Shown piece after piece: positions 7,954-15,440 of a stretch of DNA of 33,461 bases (position 1 is its first letter; each line of letters begins with the position of its first letter). Below the pieces are notes generated by a model that saw only the letters and a program-made list of their open reading frames with translations, had not been told where the DNA came from and searched no databases. Location: NCBI GenBank assembly GCA_025359355.1, contig JANYGR010000338.1:1-33461 (forward strand), in the 5' to 3' direction. A program made the position numbers and the translations under genes. The DNA comes from Bacteroidota bacterium (GTDB taxonomy: Bacteria; Bacteroidota; Bacteroidia; B-17B0; Aurantibacillaceae).

Positions 7954-8121
7954 ATGTATCATAAAAAATTAATTTGCAATGGATACACAACTTACTGGTT
8001 AAATGCAGCGTGTGGGTATTGTATTATTCCAACAAAAATTTGTACAGACTATCAATATGTTGATGAAATTATTAATGGTTCAGGATTTAATAACGAAGTT
8101 TTTGATTTCTTCAATCTTTAA
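7954..8121 (+). CDS. Small Cys-containing ORF (55 codons) overlapping the next gene
   Basis: An ATG-started frame of 55 codons ends in TAA whose last A is the first base of the next gene's ATG (TAATG), an arrangement typical of translational coupling. The peptide has four Cys (residues 8, 20, 23, 30) including a C-x2-C in LNAACGYCIIP, no signal peptide and no membrane helix; the C-terminus is acidic and aromatic. The frame cannot begin earlier than 7930 because of an in-frame stop, and no ATG lies between. Bases 7992-8032 recur at 9478-9518, where the peptide reads WLNVACEYCIIP. I do not recognise a family. It might be a real small protein, or the decayed tail of a larger gene. Confidence 0.4.
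   Translation: MYHKKLICNGYTTYWLNAACGYCIIPTKICTDYQYVDEIINGSGFNNEVFDFFNL
7992..8032 (+). repeat. 41-bp repeat, copy 1 of 2
   Basis: Matches 9478-9518 at 38 of 41 positions (differences at 8006, 8015, 8028). It lies inside the 55-codon ORF. The two copies flank the pair of beta-barrel genes in direct orientation, about 1.49 kb apart. Confidence 0.75.
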
Positions 8122-8777
8122 TGATTACTCGGTTTATTATATATCTTTTCTTTTTATCATTGCAAGTTAATGGTATAGCGCAATCATTTTTTGGTTTTAC
8201 TATTGATGAAAAATTTTCGATACAAAAAAACAGGCTAGGCGCTAGTGTATTTTGGCAAAGTAAAAAGAAAGGAAAATTTGGATTAAGTATTAATTATGAT
8301 TATTCGTCATATAAATATCCGTCTGAAATTACTAGCCTAAATTATACGGGAACTGGATATATAGCTCAAAGACCAGAGTCTCCGCCATATTGGAAAGACT
8401 TAGGCACAAATACTATATCTAAAATTAATGGTGTTGATATAGAAGTGTTTAATAATTTGCGGTTACAAACATTTAAACATAGTAATTTAGATTTAAAAAT
8501 ATCGATAGGTTATAGTCAATTAATAGACACTTATACTACCCAATATTTTAGTGAAAAGAGAACAGGAAAGTTTGCGTTTGATGGATTGGTATGTAATATG
8601 TATTGTACTTACTTAATATGGTATAAAAGCATTGGTATAGAACCTTTAATTGGTTTCGCATATTACTATCCGTTTTTAGGAAAAAATTATTATTTATCAT
8701 CAAATCCTTATGTAGGCACAGAATTAGAAGCAGGAATATCATTTTATTTTCAAAAAAACAAAAAAAGACAACAATAA
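8121..8777 (+). CDS. Small outer-membrane beta-barrel protein, unknown function
   Basis: 218 residues. A signal peptide ends near VNGIAQ (residue 21). The mature part alternates hydrophobic and polar residues in successive strands (GKFGLSINYDYSSYKY, LDLKISIGYSQLID, IGIEPLIGFAYYYP, TELEAGISFYF), as in 8-10-strand outer-membrane barrels, followed by a short Lys/Gln-rich tail. I cannot name a family beyond outer-membrane beta-barrel. The start overlaps the stop of the 55-codon ORF by one base and the next barrel gene starts 11 bp after the stop, so the three likely form one unit. The more AT-rich, less regular codon use compared with the gld genes, plus nearby repeats, hints at an accessory locus. 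Confidence 0.7.
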   Translation: MITRFIIYLFFLSLQVNGIAQSFFGFTIDEKFSIQKNRLGASVFWQSKKKGKFGLSINYDYSSYKYPSEITSLNYTGTGYIAQRPESPPYWKDLGTNTISKINGVDIEVFNNLRLQTFKHSNLDLKISIGYSQLIDTYTTQYFSEKRTGKFAFDGLVCNMYCTYLIWYKSIGIEPLIGFAYYYPFLGKNYYLSSNPYVGTELEAGISFYFQKNKKRQQ

Positions 8778-8788
8778 AAAACCAACGT

Positions 8789-9469
8789 ATGAAACAAATT
8801 ATTGTAATTATTATAAGCATTTTAATAACTCAAAAAGTTAATAGTCAAACCATTATTGGTGTTAATGTTGATTTAGGAAATGGTAATGCCTTAGGAGCAA
8901 CTGACCCATTTTATACGACACAAGCATTAGCTTGGGGAATAGGAGGAGATCTTTTATTAAATACGAATAAACGGTTTAATCCAAAATTAAATATTGGATT
9001 TCAGCAAAAAGGATACATCGAAAATTTTAAGGGAACGTATTATGGCTATCCGTATCCTATTTATATTGGTAACGAATTAATAATTACTAATGTTACTCAA
9101 AATTGTTTACACCTAGATTTAGGTTTAAGATTTAATATTTTAAATAAGAAAAATAAATTATTTATTGATGCAAGTATGTGTAACAATATAGTTTTATCAA
9201 CGCACAATAGCCGTAAAGCCAATAATATTCTTCCTGCAAAAGAATTTAATTCATCGTTGACTACTCCCTATTACGTGAGTGCTAATATAGGATTAGGATT
9301 TAATTTTAATTCTGTTTTTTCGATAACTATTTTTACTAACCCTGCAATAACTGAAGTTAGCGATACATATTACTCGAAGCGTATTAATATGTTTGGTATT
9401 AACTTAAATTATTACCTTCCTATACTTGGAAATAAAAAAGTAAAGACAGCGGTAATTAAGACACCTTAG
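8789..9469 (+). CDS. Small outer-membrane beta-barrel protein, unknown function
   Basis: 226 residues. Signal peptide with cleavage near VNSQ (residue 20). The mature protein shows repeating amphipathic strands (KLNIGFQQKGYI, LHLDLGLRFNIL, YVSANIGLGFNF, MFGINLNYYLPIL), typical of an outer-membrane barrel in Bacteroidota. It starts 11 bp after the previous gene, so they are co-transcribed. The last ~30 codons are duplicated exactly at 24076-24166, where the rest of the gene is missing. The end of the gene runs into the second copy of the 41-bp repeat and then into the convergent permease gene. No specific function can be given. Confidence 0.7.
   Translation: MKQIIVIIISILITQKVNSQTIIGVNVDLGNGNALGATDPFYTTQALAWGIGGDLLLNTNKRFNPKLNIGFQQKGYIENFKGTYYGYPYPIYIGNELIITNVTQNCLHLDLGLRFNILNKKNKLFIDASMCNNIVLSTHNSRKANNILPAKEFNSSLTTPYYVSANIGLGFNFNSVFSITIFTNPAITEVSDTYYSKRINMFGINLNYYLPILGNKKVKTAVIKTP
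9369..9459 (+). repeat. 91-bp identical repeat, copy within the barrel gene
   Basis: Bases 9369-9459 are identical to 24076-24166. Weaker similarity extends outward on both sides: about 9353 on the left with small indels, and to 9471 on the right with mismatches at 9460 and 9466. Confidence 0.92.
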
Positions 9470-9477
9470 TACTGGTA

Positions 9478-9518
9478 TTACTGGTTAAATGTAGCGTGTG
9501 AGTATTGTATTATACCAA
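9478..9518 (+). repeat. 41-bp repeat, copy 2 of 2
   Basis: 38/41 match to 7992-8032. It lies directly after the barrel gene stop, in the same frame. Read through the stop, it gives YWYYWLNVACEYCIIP and stays open to 9580. There is no start codon of its own, so this is a remnant of a second copy of the small ORF rather than a gene. Confidence 0.75.
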
Positions 9519-9552
9519 TTGAAAGTAGCTGTTTTACTTGGAACTTAATTAT

Positions 9553-10731
9553 CTACTTTAATGTGTTAATCTGTCGGTAAGTATTGTCTTTAAATAATAG
9601 CGCTATTATAAAAATAAATAATATACATGGAATGGTAATCCACCAGGCTTCAAAATTATTTTTAGATGACAATAGCAAAGTGCCTATAGTTTGCGTATTT
9701 TGATCTAATCCCAATCCTAAAAAGCTCAATCCTGCTTCTGTTAAGATAACACTTGATAAACTTAAGGCACAAAGGGTAATTATAAAAGGCCAAAGATTTG
9801 GCAATAAGTGTTTAACCATTATGCGAATGTTAGAATAACCAAGCGCAATGCCAGCTTCTACGTATAAATTATTTTTTATACGCAAAGTTTCCGATCGGAT
9901 AATTAAGGCCATATCTGAAAAATTTGTGATAGAAAGTAACGCTATTAAATTAAACATGGATGGCTTGATGATACTTAATACAAACACATATATTAATAAA
10001 TTTGGGATGATATTGAATGACGAAATAATAAAAAATAATTTTCCAAAAAAATCAATTGTATAATTTTGTTTTAGTTTAAGTTTTTTTTCTAAATGTGGGA
10101 TCATAAATTTATGACCTAAAAAAAATAAAACAAGCCATGTTATAAATAAAAAAATAGAGCTTAAGTTATTTAATAATGGTGTATACATAATATTGTAAAA
10201 CAACACATAGCCGATATATAAAAATCCAAAATACACGAAAAATTTATTAAGTAGCGATGATTTTATTTTTTGATTAAACCACCCTAATATTACGCCAAAA
10301 AAAACACCAAAAAAACCTGAAATAATTACAGTAGAAACAGCGATTAAAATAGAATTTTTAATTCCATAACAATACATACTTAATACATCTCTCCCTACAT
10401 TATCTGTACCCAACCAATGTACTTTATTGTTTTTTTTATTTTTAGCATAATCGTGCAATGGTGCTGCATAGTTGGTATTATCTAAGTCTAAATCTGATGG
10501 TAAATAATTGCACGTTGGGCTTATAACAAAATCATATTTTTTATTTTCATAATCTTGGGCTAAGCCATGAGATAAAAAGGGAAAACTCCAACCGCTTTGA
10601 TTCTTACAAACTATTGGTTTATTGTTTACAAATACAGGTAATAAAATACAATAACATAAAAACAATAACACATAACGAGCTATTTTGTTTTTACAAAACT
10701 TACAAATACTATTTAAACAGCTTCTAAACAT
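9553..10731 (-). CDS. Peptide ABC transporter permease, DppC/OppC-like
   Basis: 392 residues. The N-terminal helix and periplasmic segment are followed by WLGTDNVGRD (106-115), the hallmark that precedes the first core helix in DppC/OppC permeases. Several helices follow. The cytoplasmic EAA loop that docks the ATPase is visible at about 292-311 (EAGIALGYSNIRIMVKHLLP), ahead of EAGLSFLGLG near 332-341. It is longer than E. coli DppC (about 300), with extra membrane segments at about 163-250. Role: one of two inner-membrane subunits of a di-/oligopeptide importer. Its start overlaps the end of the upstream permease gene by 8 bases (ATGTTTAG), implying coupled translation. No ATPase gene follows; the gene converges on the beta-barrel locus. 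Confidence 0.88.
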   Translation of the reverse strand: MFRSCLNSICKFCKNKIARYVLLFLCYCILLPVFVNNKPIVCKNQSGWSFPFLSHGLAQDYENKKYDFVISPTCNYLPSDLDLDNTNYAAPLHDYAKNKKNNKVHWLGTDNVGRDVLSMYCYGIKNSILIAVSTVIISGFFGVFFGVILGWFNQKIKSSLLNKFFVYFGFLYIGYVLFYNIMYTPLLNNLSSIFLFITWLVLFFLGHKFMIPHLEKKLKLKQNYTIDFFGKLFFIISSFNIIPNLLIYVFVLSIIKPSMFNLIALLSITNFSDMALIIRSETLRIKNNLYVEAGIALGYSNIRIMVKHLLPNLWPFIITLCALSLSSVILTEAGLSFLGLGLDQNTQTIGTLLLSSKNNFEAWWITIPCILFIFIIALLFKDNTYRQINTLK

Positions 10732-12154
10732 TGGTATTTAAAGTAATTCGTTTATCAATAAATACTATACAAATATCAGTTAACAAATAAATGGTTAACG
10801 TAAACAACGTTGATATAAAGATAAGCGCCGCTAAAAGGGTATAATCGTAATTTAAAATAGCGTGTATGGTTTGAAAACCTAAACCTGGTATAGTAAAAAA
10901 GGTTTCGATAATAATAGAGCCAGCTACTAAATAAGGAAAGAGCAACCCAATAATTTGTATTATTGGTACTGTACAATTTTTTAAAATGTGTTTACGTAAA
11001 ATGGTTTTATTCGATAATCCTTTGGCTATAGCCGTTCTCACATAATCATTTTCATATTCTTTATGAGCAAGGGCAGCAATGTATTGCGTTAAAAAAAGCG
11101 TGCTTACATAACAATAGCATATAATTGGTAAAATTAGATGTGGAATTAATTCCAAAAAAGTGGCGTCGGAATTTGATAATGAAAAAGACAAGCCCGATGA
11201 TGGAAGTACATTAAAGAAATGTGCTGATGAAAAAAAAGTAACACATAAAATACATACACAAAAATTGGGAATGCTATACAGTAGTAAAATAAATTTTAAA
11301 CTAATATCATACATTCTTTTATTTTTAAAACTTGCAATGTATAGCCCTAAAAGGATTGATACTACTAATGAAATGAGTATTGAAAATAAAGAAAATAAAA
11401 GACTCCACGTTAAATTTCGAACGATAATATTATTTACTGATTCGCCGTTGGTTATGGATTTCCCAAAAGAGCCTTGCAACAATCCTTCTTCCTTACCAAA
11501 ACCAAAAAGCCAATAATGAAACTGATTTTCAGCATAAAGATGCGCCGCGGGTAAAAAATTTAGTTTGGATTCTTGTTCAATTAAAAGTATGGAACTTTTA
11601 TGTATGAGTTCTAACAATAAATGTTTGTGTTTTGCATAACACGATGTATTTGTAGTATCAATAATTAGCAACTCATGATTCAGTCGCTTAAAATCTTGTG
11701 GATTTTTAAACTGATAAATAGCATTTACATTATTTAAAATCACTACGTTATTATCATCTTGCAACGCATCTCCAAATTTTTTAATTGAATGATAATAAGA
11801 AATAACACGAGTCCAGTTTTTAAATTGATATTGCAAGTTTTGAACAAACAACTGCTCTCTAGGATTATAAAAAGAAAAAACAGAATCATTAAAACACCAT
11901 GGCTCTATACTCAAATAAAAAAGTGGCAAATTGGAATGGCTTAATTTTACATACTGTTCGACAATTTTATTTTTTTCGATAACCGAAATTTCTTTATTGT
12001 AAAATAGTGCATTTATTTTGTTTTGTATAGGGTTAATTTTTCCTTTAATAGAAATAAAAAAAACTACAAGGGTAATTACCAGAAGGGAGAAAAAGGATTT
12101 TAATACCTTTTTAAATACATAATGCTGAAAGCTACTCTTGTTTAATAAAGACAT
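10724..12154 (-). CDS. Peptide ABC transporter permease, DppB/OppB-like, with large periplasmic insert
   Basis: 476 residues, against about 310-340 for usual DppB/OppB. After a first helix at about 18-36, some 200 residues (about 37-245) of soluble, mixed charged/aromatic sequence come before the permease core, which starts at NGESVNNIIVRNLTWSLLF. The EAA loop is at about 372-391 (VRTAIAKGLSNKTILRKHIL) and the family ending IETFFTIPGLGF is at about 416-427. The insert probably sits in the periplasm between the first two helices. Partner of the DppC-like gene (8-base overlap) and of the binding lipoprotein 16 bp upstream. The reading frame is clean, so the extra length is not a frameshift artefact. 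Confidence 0.88.
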   Translation of the reverse strand: MSLLNKSSFQHYVFKKVLKSFFSLLVITLVVFFISIKGKINPIQNKINALFYNKEISVIEKNKIVEQYVKLSHSNLPLFYLSIEPWCFNDSVFSFYNPREQLFVQNLQYQFKNWTRVISYYHSIKKFGDALQDDNNVVILNNVNAIYQFKNPQDFKRLNHELLIIDTTNTSCYAKHKHLLLELIHKSSILLIEQESKLNFLPAAHLYAENQFHYWLFGFGKEEGLLQGSFGKSITNGESVNNIIVRNLTWSLLFSLFSILISLVVSILLGLYIASFKNKRMYDISLKFILLLYSIPNFCVCILCVTFFSSAHFFNVLPSSGLSFSLSNSDATFLELIPHLILPIICYCYVSTLFLTQYIAALAHKEYENDYVRTAIAKGLSNKTILRKHILKNCTVPIIQIIGLLFPYLVAGSIIIETFFTIPGLGFQTIHAILNYDYTLLAALIFISTLFTLTIYLLTDICIVFIDKRITLNTNV

Positions 12155-12170
12155 GATTACAAAAAAATTA

Positions 12171-13916
12171 CTATTTCTTTTTTATTGTAAGTTTATTTAA
12201 TAAAATAGCGGGATTTGAATTATTAAAAACTGGCTTATTGTATTTGTTACTACAAATAATTCTTCGAGTTTGTAAAAATAAAAACACATATGGTTGCTCT
12301 TCGTAAATAATTTTTTGCATTTTTTTTACTAAAAAAGAATGATCGTTCTCATCAAGAGTAACGTTAATAGAGTCGATTATTTGATCATATAATTTATTGC
12401 CAAATCCCACAAAATTACTTCCATTATTTGCCCATTCTGTACTTTTCCATATTTGAGAAAAATCATCTGGTGTATTTGCGCCTGTCCAAGCGGCAAGCAT
12501 CATATCAAAATCATGATTAGATGCTTTATCGTAAAAGGTAGGTAAATCGTATGGTTTGGGAATTGCAATAATTCCAATTTTTTTATAACTATCGGCAATA
12601 ATAGTAACCGCATCTTTATAAAAATCCGAAATAGTTAAATAATTTAATTCAAATTCAAAGTTCGTTTTTTTGCCGTTAATTATTTTATCTAATACATTGT
12701 CATGGTCAGTATCTTTCCAACCTGCTTGTGCTAACAATGTAGTAGCTTGTGCTAAATCGTATCCAATTAATTTTAAATCAGCATTAAAATCTTTTTTCAT
12801 AGGCGCTATTGGTGATGTAATTCTTTTACTGGTGCTATTATTTAATATTTTATTTACATCATCAACAGGCGTTGCCAAAGCCATCGCTTTTCGAACAATA
12901 AAATTATCAAATAATTTAGAATGTGTAGTTCCGTTGGGCTTCATATTCATTCCTAAGTATGAATAATTATATGTATCAATAATATCTGAGTAATAATGCT
13001 TTTTGAAATTATCTTTTTCTCTCATTTTTACAAAGTATCTAAAATCAATGTTATTAGAAACGTCAAATTCGTTTTTTTCAATTTCGGCTACATAAGAATT
13101 AACCGATTTATTTAATCTAAAAACAAGTTGATCGGGAAAAGCACATTCAAAAAACTTGCTTGTATCTTTTGCCCAATGATTTTTCTTTTTTTCTAACCTT
13201 ATAAATTGGTCTCTTTGCCAAGCTATTAATTTATAGGGGCCCGCACCATTAAAAAAATCAGGATTATAATTATAATCTTGTCCATTGAATTTATCCGACC
13301 ACTGTTTCAATAATGAATATTTTGTTTCGCTAAATGATGGTGAGTCTAACTCGCTTAAAGTAATGTTTTTAAATACAGAAGTAGAGTCATAAAATTTTTC
13401 TTGTAAGATATTATAATCCGAAAAAACCCAAAGATTGATTACTTGTTTCTTTTTCACTTTAATTTTTAATTTAAAGTTTGATATCACCTCAACGCTTGTA
13501 ATATTATCTAAAAACGGTTTAGCGTGTATATTGTTTGTAAGTTTTGATTTATTAACTTTAAATGTAAACAGCACATCATTAGCATTTACAACATCTCCAT
13601 TATCCCACTTTATATCTTCCCTTAAATCAAATAAAAATTCATTTGTTTTTTCATCAAATATTGGAAGTGTTTTTGCCAACCAAGGCATCAATTCATTTTT
13701 ATTAGGATTCCCAGTAAGTAAATAGACTTGTGAGTACAGAAATATCTCGCCTCTGAGCGAGGATAAGCCATTTGTTGGGTGCAGATTATCTGGCTCATTG
13801 ATGATGTGGCTCATCACAATATTATCTTTTTTTTCATCATATTTTTTAGTTGACGAATTACAGCTTATAAAATATAAAGTAACAATTAATGGTGATATTT
13901 TGCAGATAATATTCAT
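12171..13916 (-). CDS. Peptide-binding lipoprotein of ABC importer (SBP family 5)
   Basis: 581 residues. The lipoprotein signal ends at YFISC with the lipidated Cys at residue 19. The body is a family 5 (DppA/OppA) solute-binding protein: SHIINEPDNLHPTNGLSS near the start of the mature part, FDLREDIKWDNGDVVNANDVLFT further in, then GAGPYKLIAWQRDQFIRLEK and the late PDDFSQIWKSTEWANNGSNF segment. Role: captures peptides in the periplasm and delivers them to the two permeases encoded directly downstream (16-bp gap). In a Bacteroidota cell it would be anchored in a membrane facing the periplasm. The ligand cannot be deduced from sequence. It follows the 483-residue helical protein by 13 bp. Confidence 0.9.
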   Translation of the reverse strand: MNIICKISPLIVTLYFISCNSSTKKYDEKKDNIVMSHIINEPDNLHPTNGLSSLRGEIFLYSQVYLLTGNPNKNELMPWLAKTLPIFDEKTNEFLFDLREDIKWDNGDVVNANDVLFTFKVNKSKLTNNIHAKPFLDNITSVEVISNFKLKIKVKKKQVINLWVFSDYNILQEKFYDSTSVFKNITLSELDSPSFSETKYSLLKQWSDKFNGQDYNYNPDFFNGAGPYKLIAWQRDQFIRLEKKKNHWAKDTSKFFECAFPDQLVFRLNKSVNSYVAEIEKNEFDVSNNIDFRYFVKMREKDNFKKHYYSDIIDTYNYSYLGMNMKPNGTTHSKLFDNFIVRKAMALATPVDDVNKILNNSTSKRITSPIAPMKKDFNADLKLIGYDLAQATTLLAQAGWKDTDHDNVLDKIINGKKTNFEFELNYLTISDFYKDAVTIIADSYKKIGIIAIPKPYDLPTFYDKASNHDFDMMLAAWTGANTPDDFSQIWKSTEWANNGSNFVGFGNKLYDQIIDSINVTLDENDHSFLVKKMQKIIYEEQPYVFLFLQTRRIICSNKYNKPVFNNSNPAILLNKLTIKKK

Positions 13917-13929
13917 AGTGTCATTAAAA

Positions 13930-15381
13930 TTATTTTGTTATTACTATTTTAGGCATCAGTCTTTCCAATGCAATAATATTTTTTAAATCATCAAAATTAG
14001 CTTGAGCTATAATTTTATTCCAATTTAAAATGGCTTCGTTACCTATTTTTTTATGCTCTGCTTTTATAACTTTCCCTTCCAATGAAAACAGTTTGATAAT
14101 GGAATTAAAATCAACGAGATTTTCTTTTTTATTTTTAAAATAATATTTTAAACTATTAATTTTAGAATTTAATAATGTATATTCTTTTTGTTTAAACAAG
14201 ATAATCAGTTCAAGTATTCTTGTAAGATACGAAACATTTTCTTTTATAGTTTTGTGTGATAGTTGATTAACACTTGCGCACAGCTTGTAAGCCTCTTTTA
14301 GAGTGCCGTTGGTAATTTCGGCAGATAAAAAATAAATTAAAATTTTTAATTCGACAATCGTGATGCTGCCTTCCTTTAGTTTTTTTAAATCTTTAAAATA
14401 ACTTTCTCTTAATTTAATTATAGAATCTATTTCATTTTTAGCAAACAAATATTCAACCGTAACACTATAATACAATTGCATTTTGTGTTTTGCTTCTAAA
14501 TCAGTAGTAGTGTTTATTGATTGAATAATTGAAATTAACTCATTTACTAAATCAAATTTTCTCATTTTTAGCGCTGTTAAAGCATAATTTGAAGTATAGA
14601 TGATTTTATTAACTATGGATACAGTAAAATCTAGCGAAAACGCATCTTCATAAATATATTTGGTATATTTTAAAGCATCCAAATCGTTTTTAAGTTTTAA
14701 TGCCTCAAATAGTTTAGCTTCATGTAAACTAATTCTTATCTGCTTTGGAGATTCTTTTTTTAAAACAATATTTTGTGTATCTAACAATGTTATATAATCC
14801 GAAAATTCATTCGTGTTATTATAATATTGGTATTCCAAAATTAAATTGTAAATAAACGTTCTATAATAAGTATTTGTGTGATTGGTAGCCTCTAATCCTT
14901 CATTAATAATGTTTTTTAAAGATTTAAAATAATCTTTACTAGTTCTTTTATTATAAAATTCTAATAAATTTAAACTTGGTATGGCATTAAATACATTGTA
15001 TTTTTTTGCTAATTGTTTAGTTTCACTAATTTCTTTATGAGCTATACTCATTAAGTTTTTTCGTATTAATAAATGTATGCGAATTATTTTTTTATAAATA
15101 ATTACTTCCTTATTATTTATGCTTGTATAATTATCCAAACATAATAAAATGTTGTTGAACAAGGTGTTTTTTAAAGGAGGTAATGTTTCTTTTTTTACTT
15201 TATTTCCTAAAATTTTGATGAGTCTCTCATTTGAGTATTCATCCATTTTATATAAAGCGTCTAACAAAACAAGCTGTTGGTTAGTAGCTTTATTACTTAT
15301 GCCATTATGCCATTTTGTAAAATAGCGTTTTTCGCTTGGTGTTAATGATTTTACGAGGTTAAATAAATCCGTATGCGCCAT
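13930..15381 (-). CDS. Helical-repeat protein, Bacteroidota family of unknown function (paralogue 1 of 3)
   Basis: 483 residues, no signal peptide and no membrane segment, strongly helical with Leu/Lys/Asn-rich repeats that could be TPR-like. The N-terminus LFNLVKSLTPSEKRYF (residues 6-21) matches the starts of the genes at 27968 (LFDLVKSLSKSEKRF) and 29628 (LFDLIKSLSPEEEKKF), which supports the start and shows the three are paralogues. I know the pattern as common in Bacteroidota proteins but with no assigned function. It heads the operon with the peptide-importer genes (13 bp to the binding protein). A perfect 12-bp hairpin ends three bases before its start codon, leaving no room for a normal promoter or ribosome entry. 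Confidence 0.75.
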   Translation of the reverse strand: MAHTDLFNLVKSLTPSEKRYFTKWHNGISNKATNQQLVLLDALYKMDEYSNERLIKILGNKVKKETLPPLKNTLFNNILLCLDNYTSINNKEVIIYKKIIRIHLLIRKNLMSIAHKEISETKQLAKKYNVFNAIPSLNLLEFYNKRTSKDYFKSLKNIINEGLEATNHTNTYYRTFIYNLILEYQYYNNTNEFSDYITLLDTQNIVLKKESPKQIRISLHEAKLFEALKLKNDLDALKYTKYIYEDAFSLDFTVSIVNKIIYTSNYALTALKMRKFDLVNELISIIQSINTTTDLEAKHKMQLYYSVTVEYLFAKNEIDSIIKLRESYFKDLKKLKEGSITIVELKILIYFLSAEITNGTLKEAYKLCASVNQLSHKTIKENVSYLTRILELIILFKQKEYTLLNSKINSLKYYFKNKKENLVDFNSIIKLFSLEGKVIKAEHKKIGNEAILNWNKIIAQANFDDLKNIIALERLMPKIVITK

Positions 15382-15417
15382 AAAAAAAGTGTTACATAAA
15401 TATAAGTAACACTTTTT
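15382..15417 (-). terminator. Hairpin with T tract abutting the next start codon
   Basis: On the minus strand, AAAAAGTGTTAC (15406-15417) pairs perfectly with GTAACACTTTTT (15384-15395) around a 10-base loop. The T run continues to 15382, seven T in all, then comes the ATG of the 483-residue protein. It has the shape of an intrinsic terminator for the amidase gene, 24 bp after its stop. Because it directly touches the next start codon it could also control translation or readthrough. Confidence 0.7.
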
Positions 15418-15440
15418 AATTATAATAGAATTTCAAAAAA

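Noticed and set aside
9470..9580. Readthrough extension of the barrel gene past its TAG as a coding region
   Set aside because: It is in frame, but there is no start codon, the barrel is complete before the stop, and the extension overlaps the convergent permease gene; better explained as a decayed copy of the small ORF.
10724..12154. Permease length of 476 residues as a fusion or frameshift artefact
   Set aside because: The extra residues lie in one continuous frame between helix 1 and the core, with no second start, stop or overlap that would suggest two genes.
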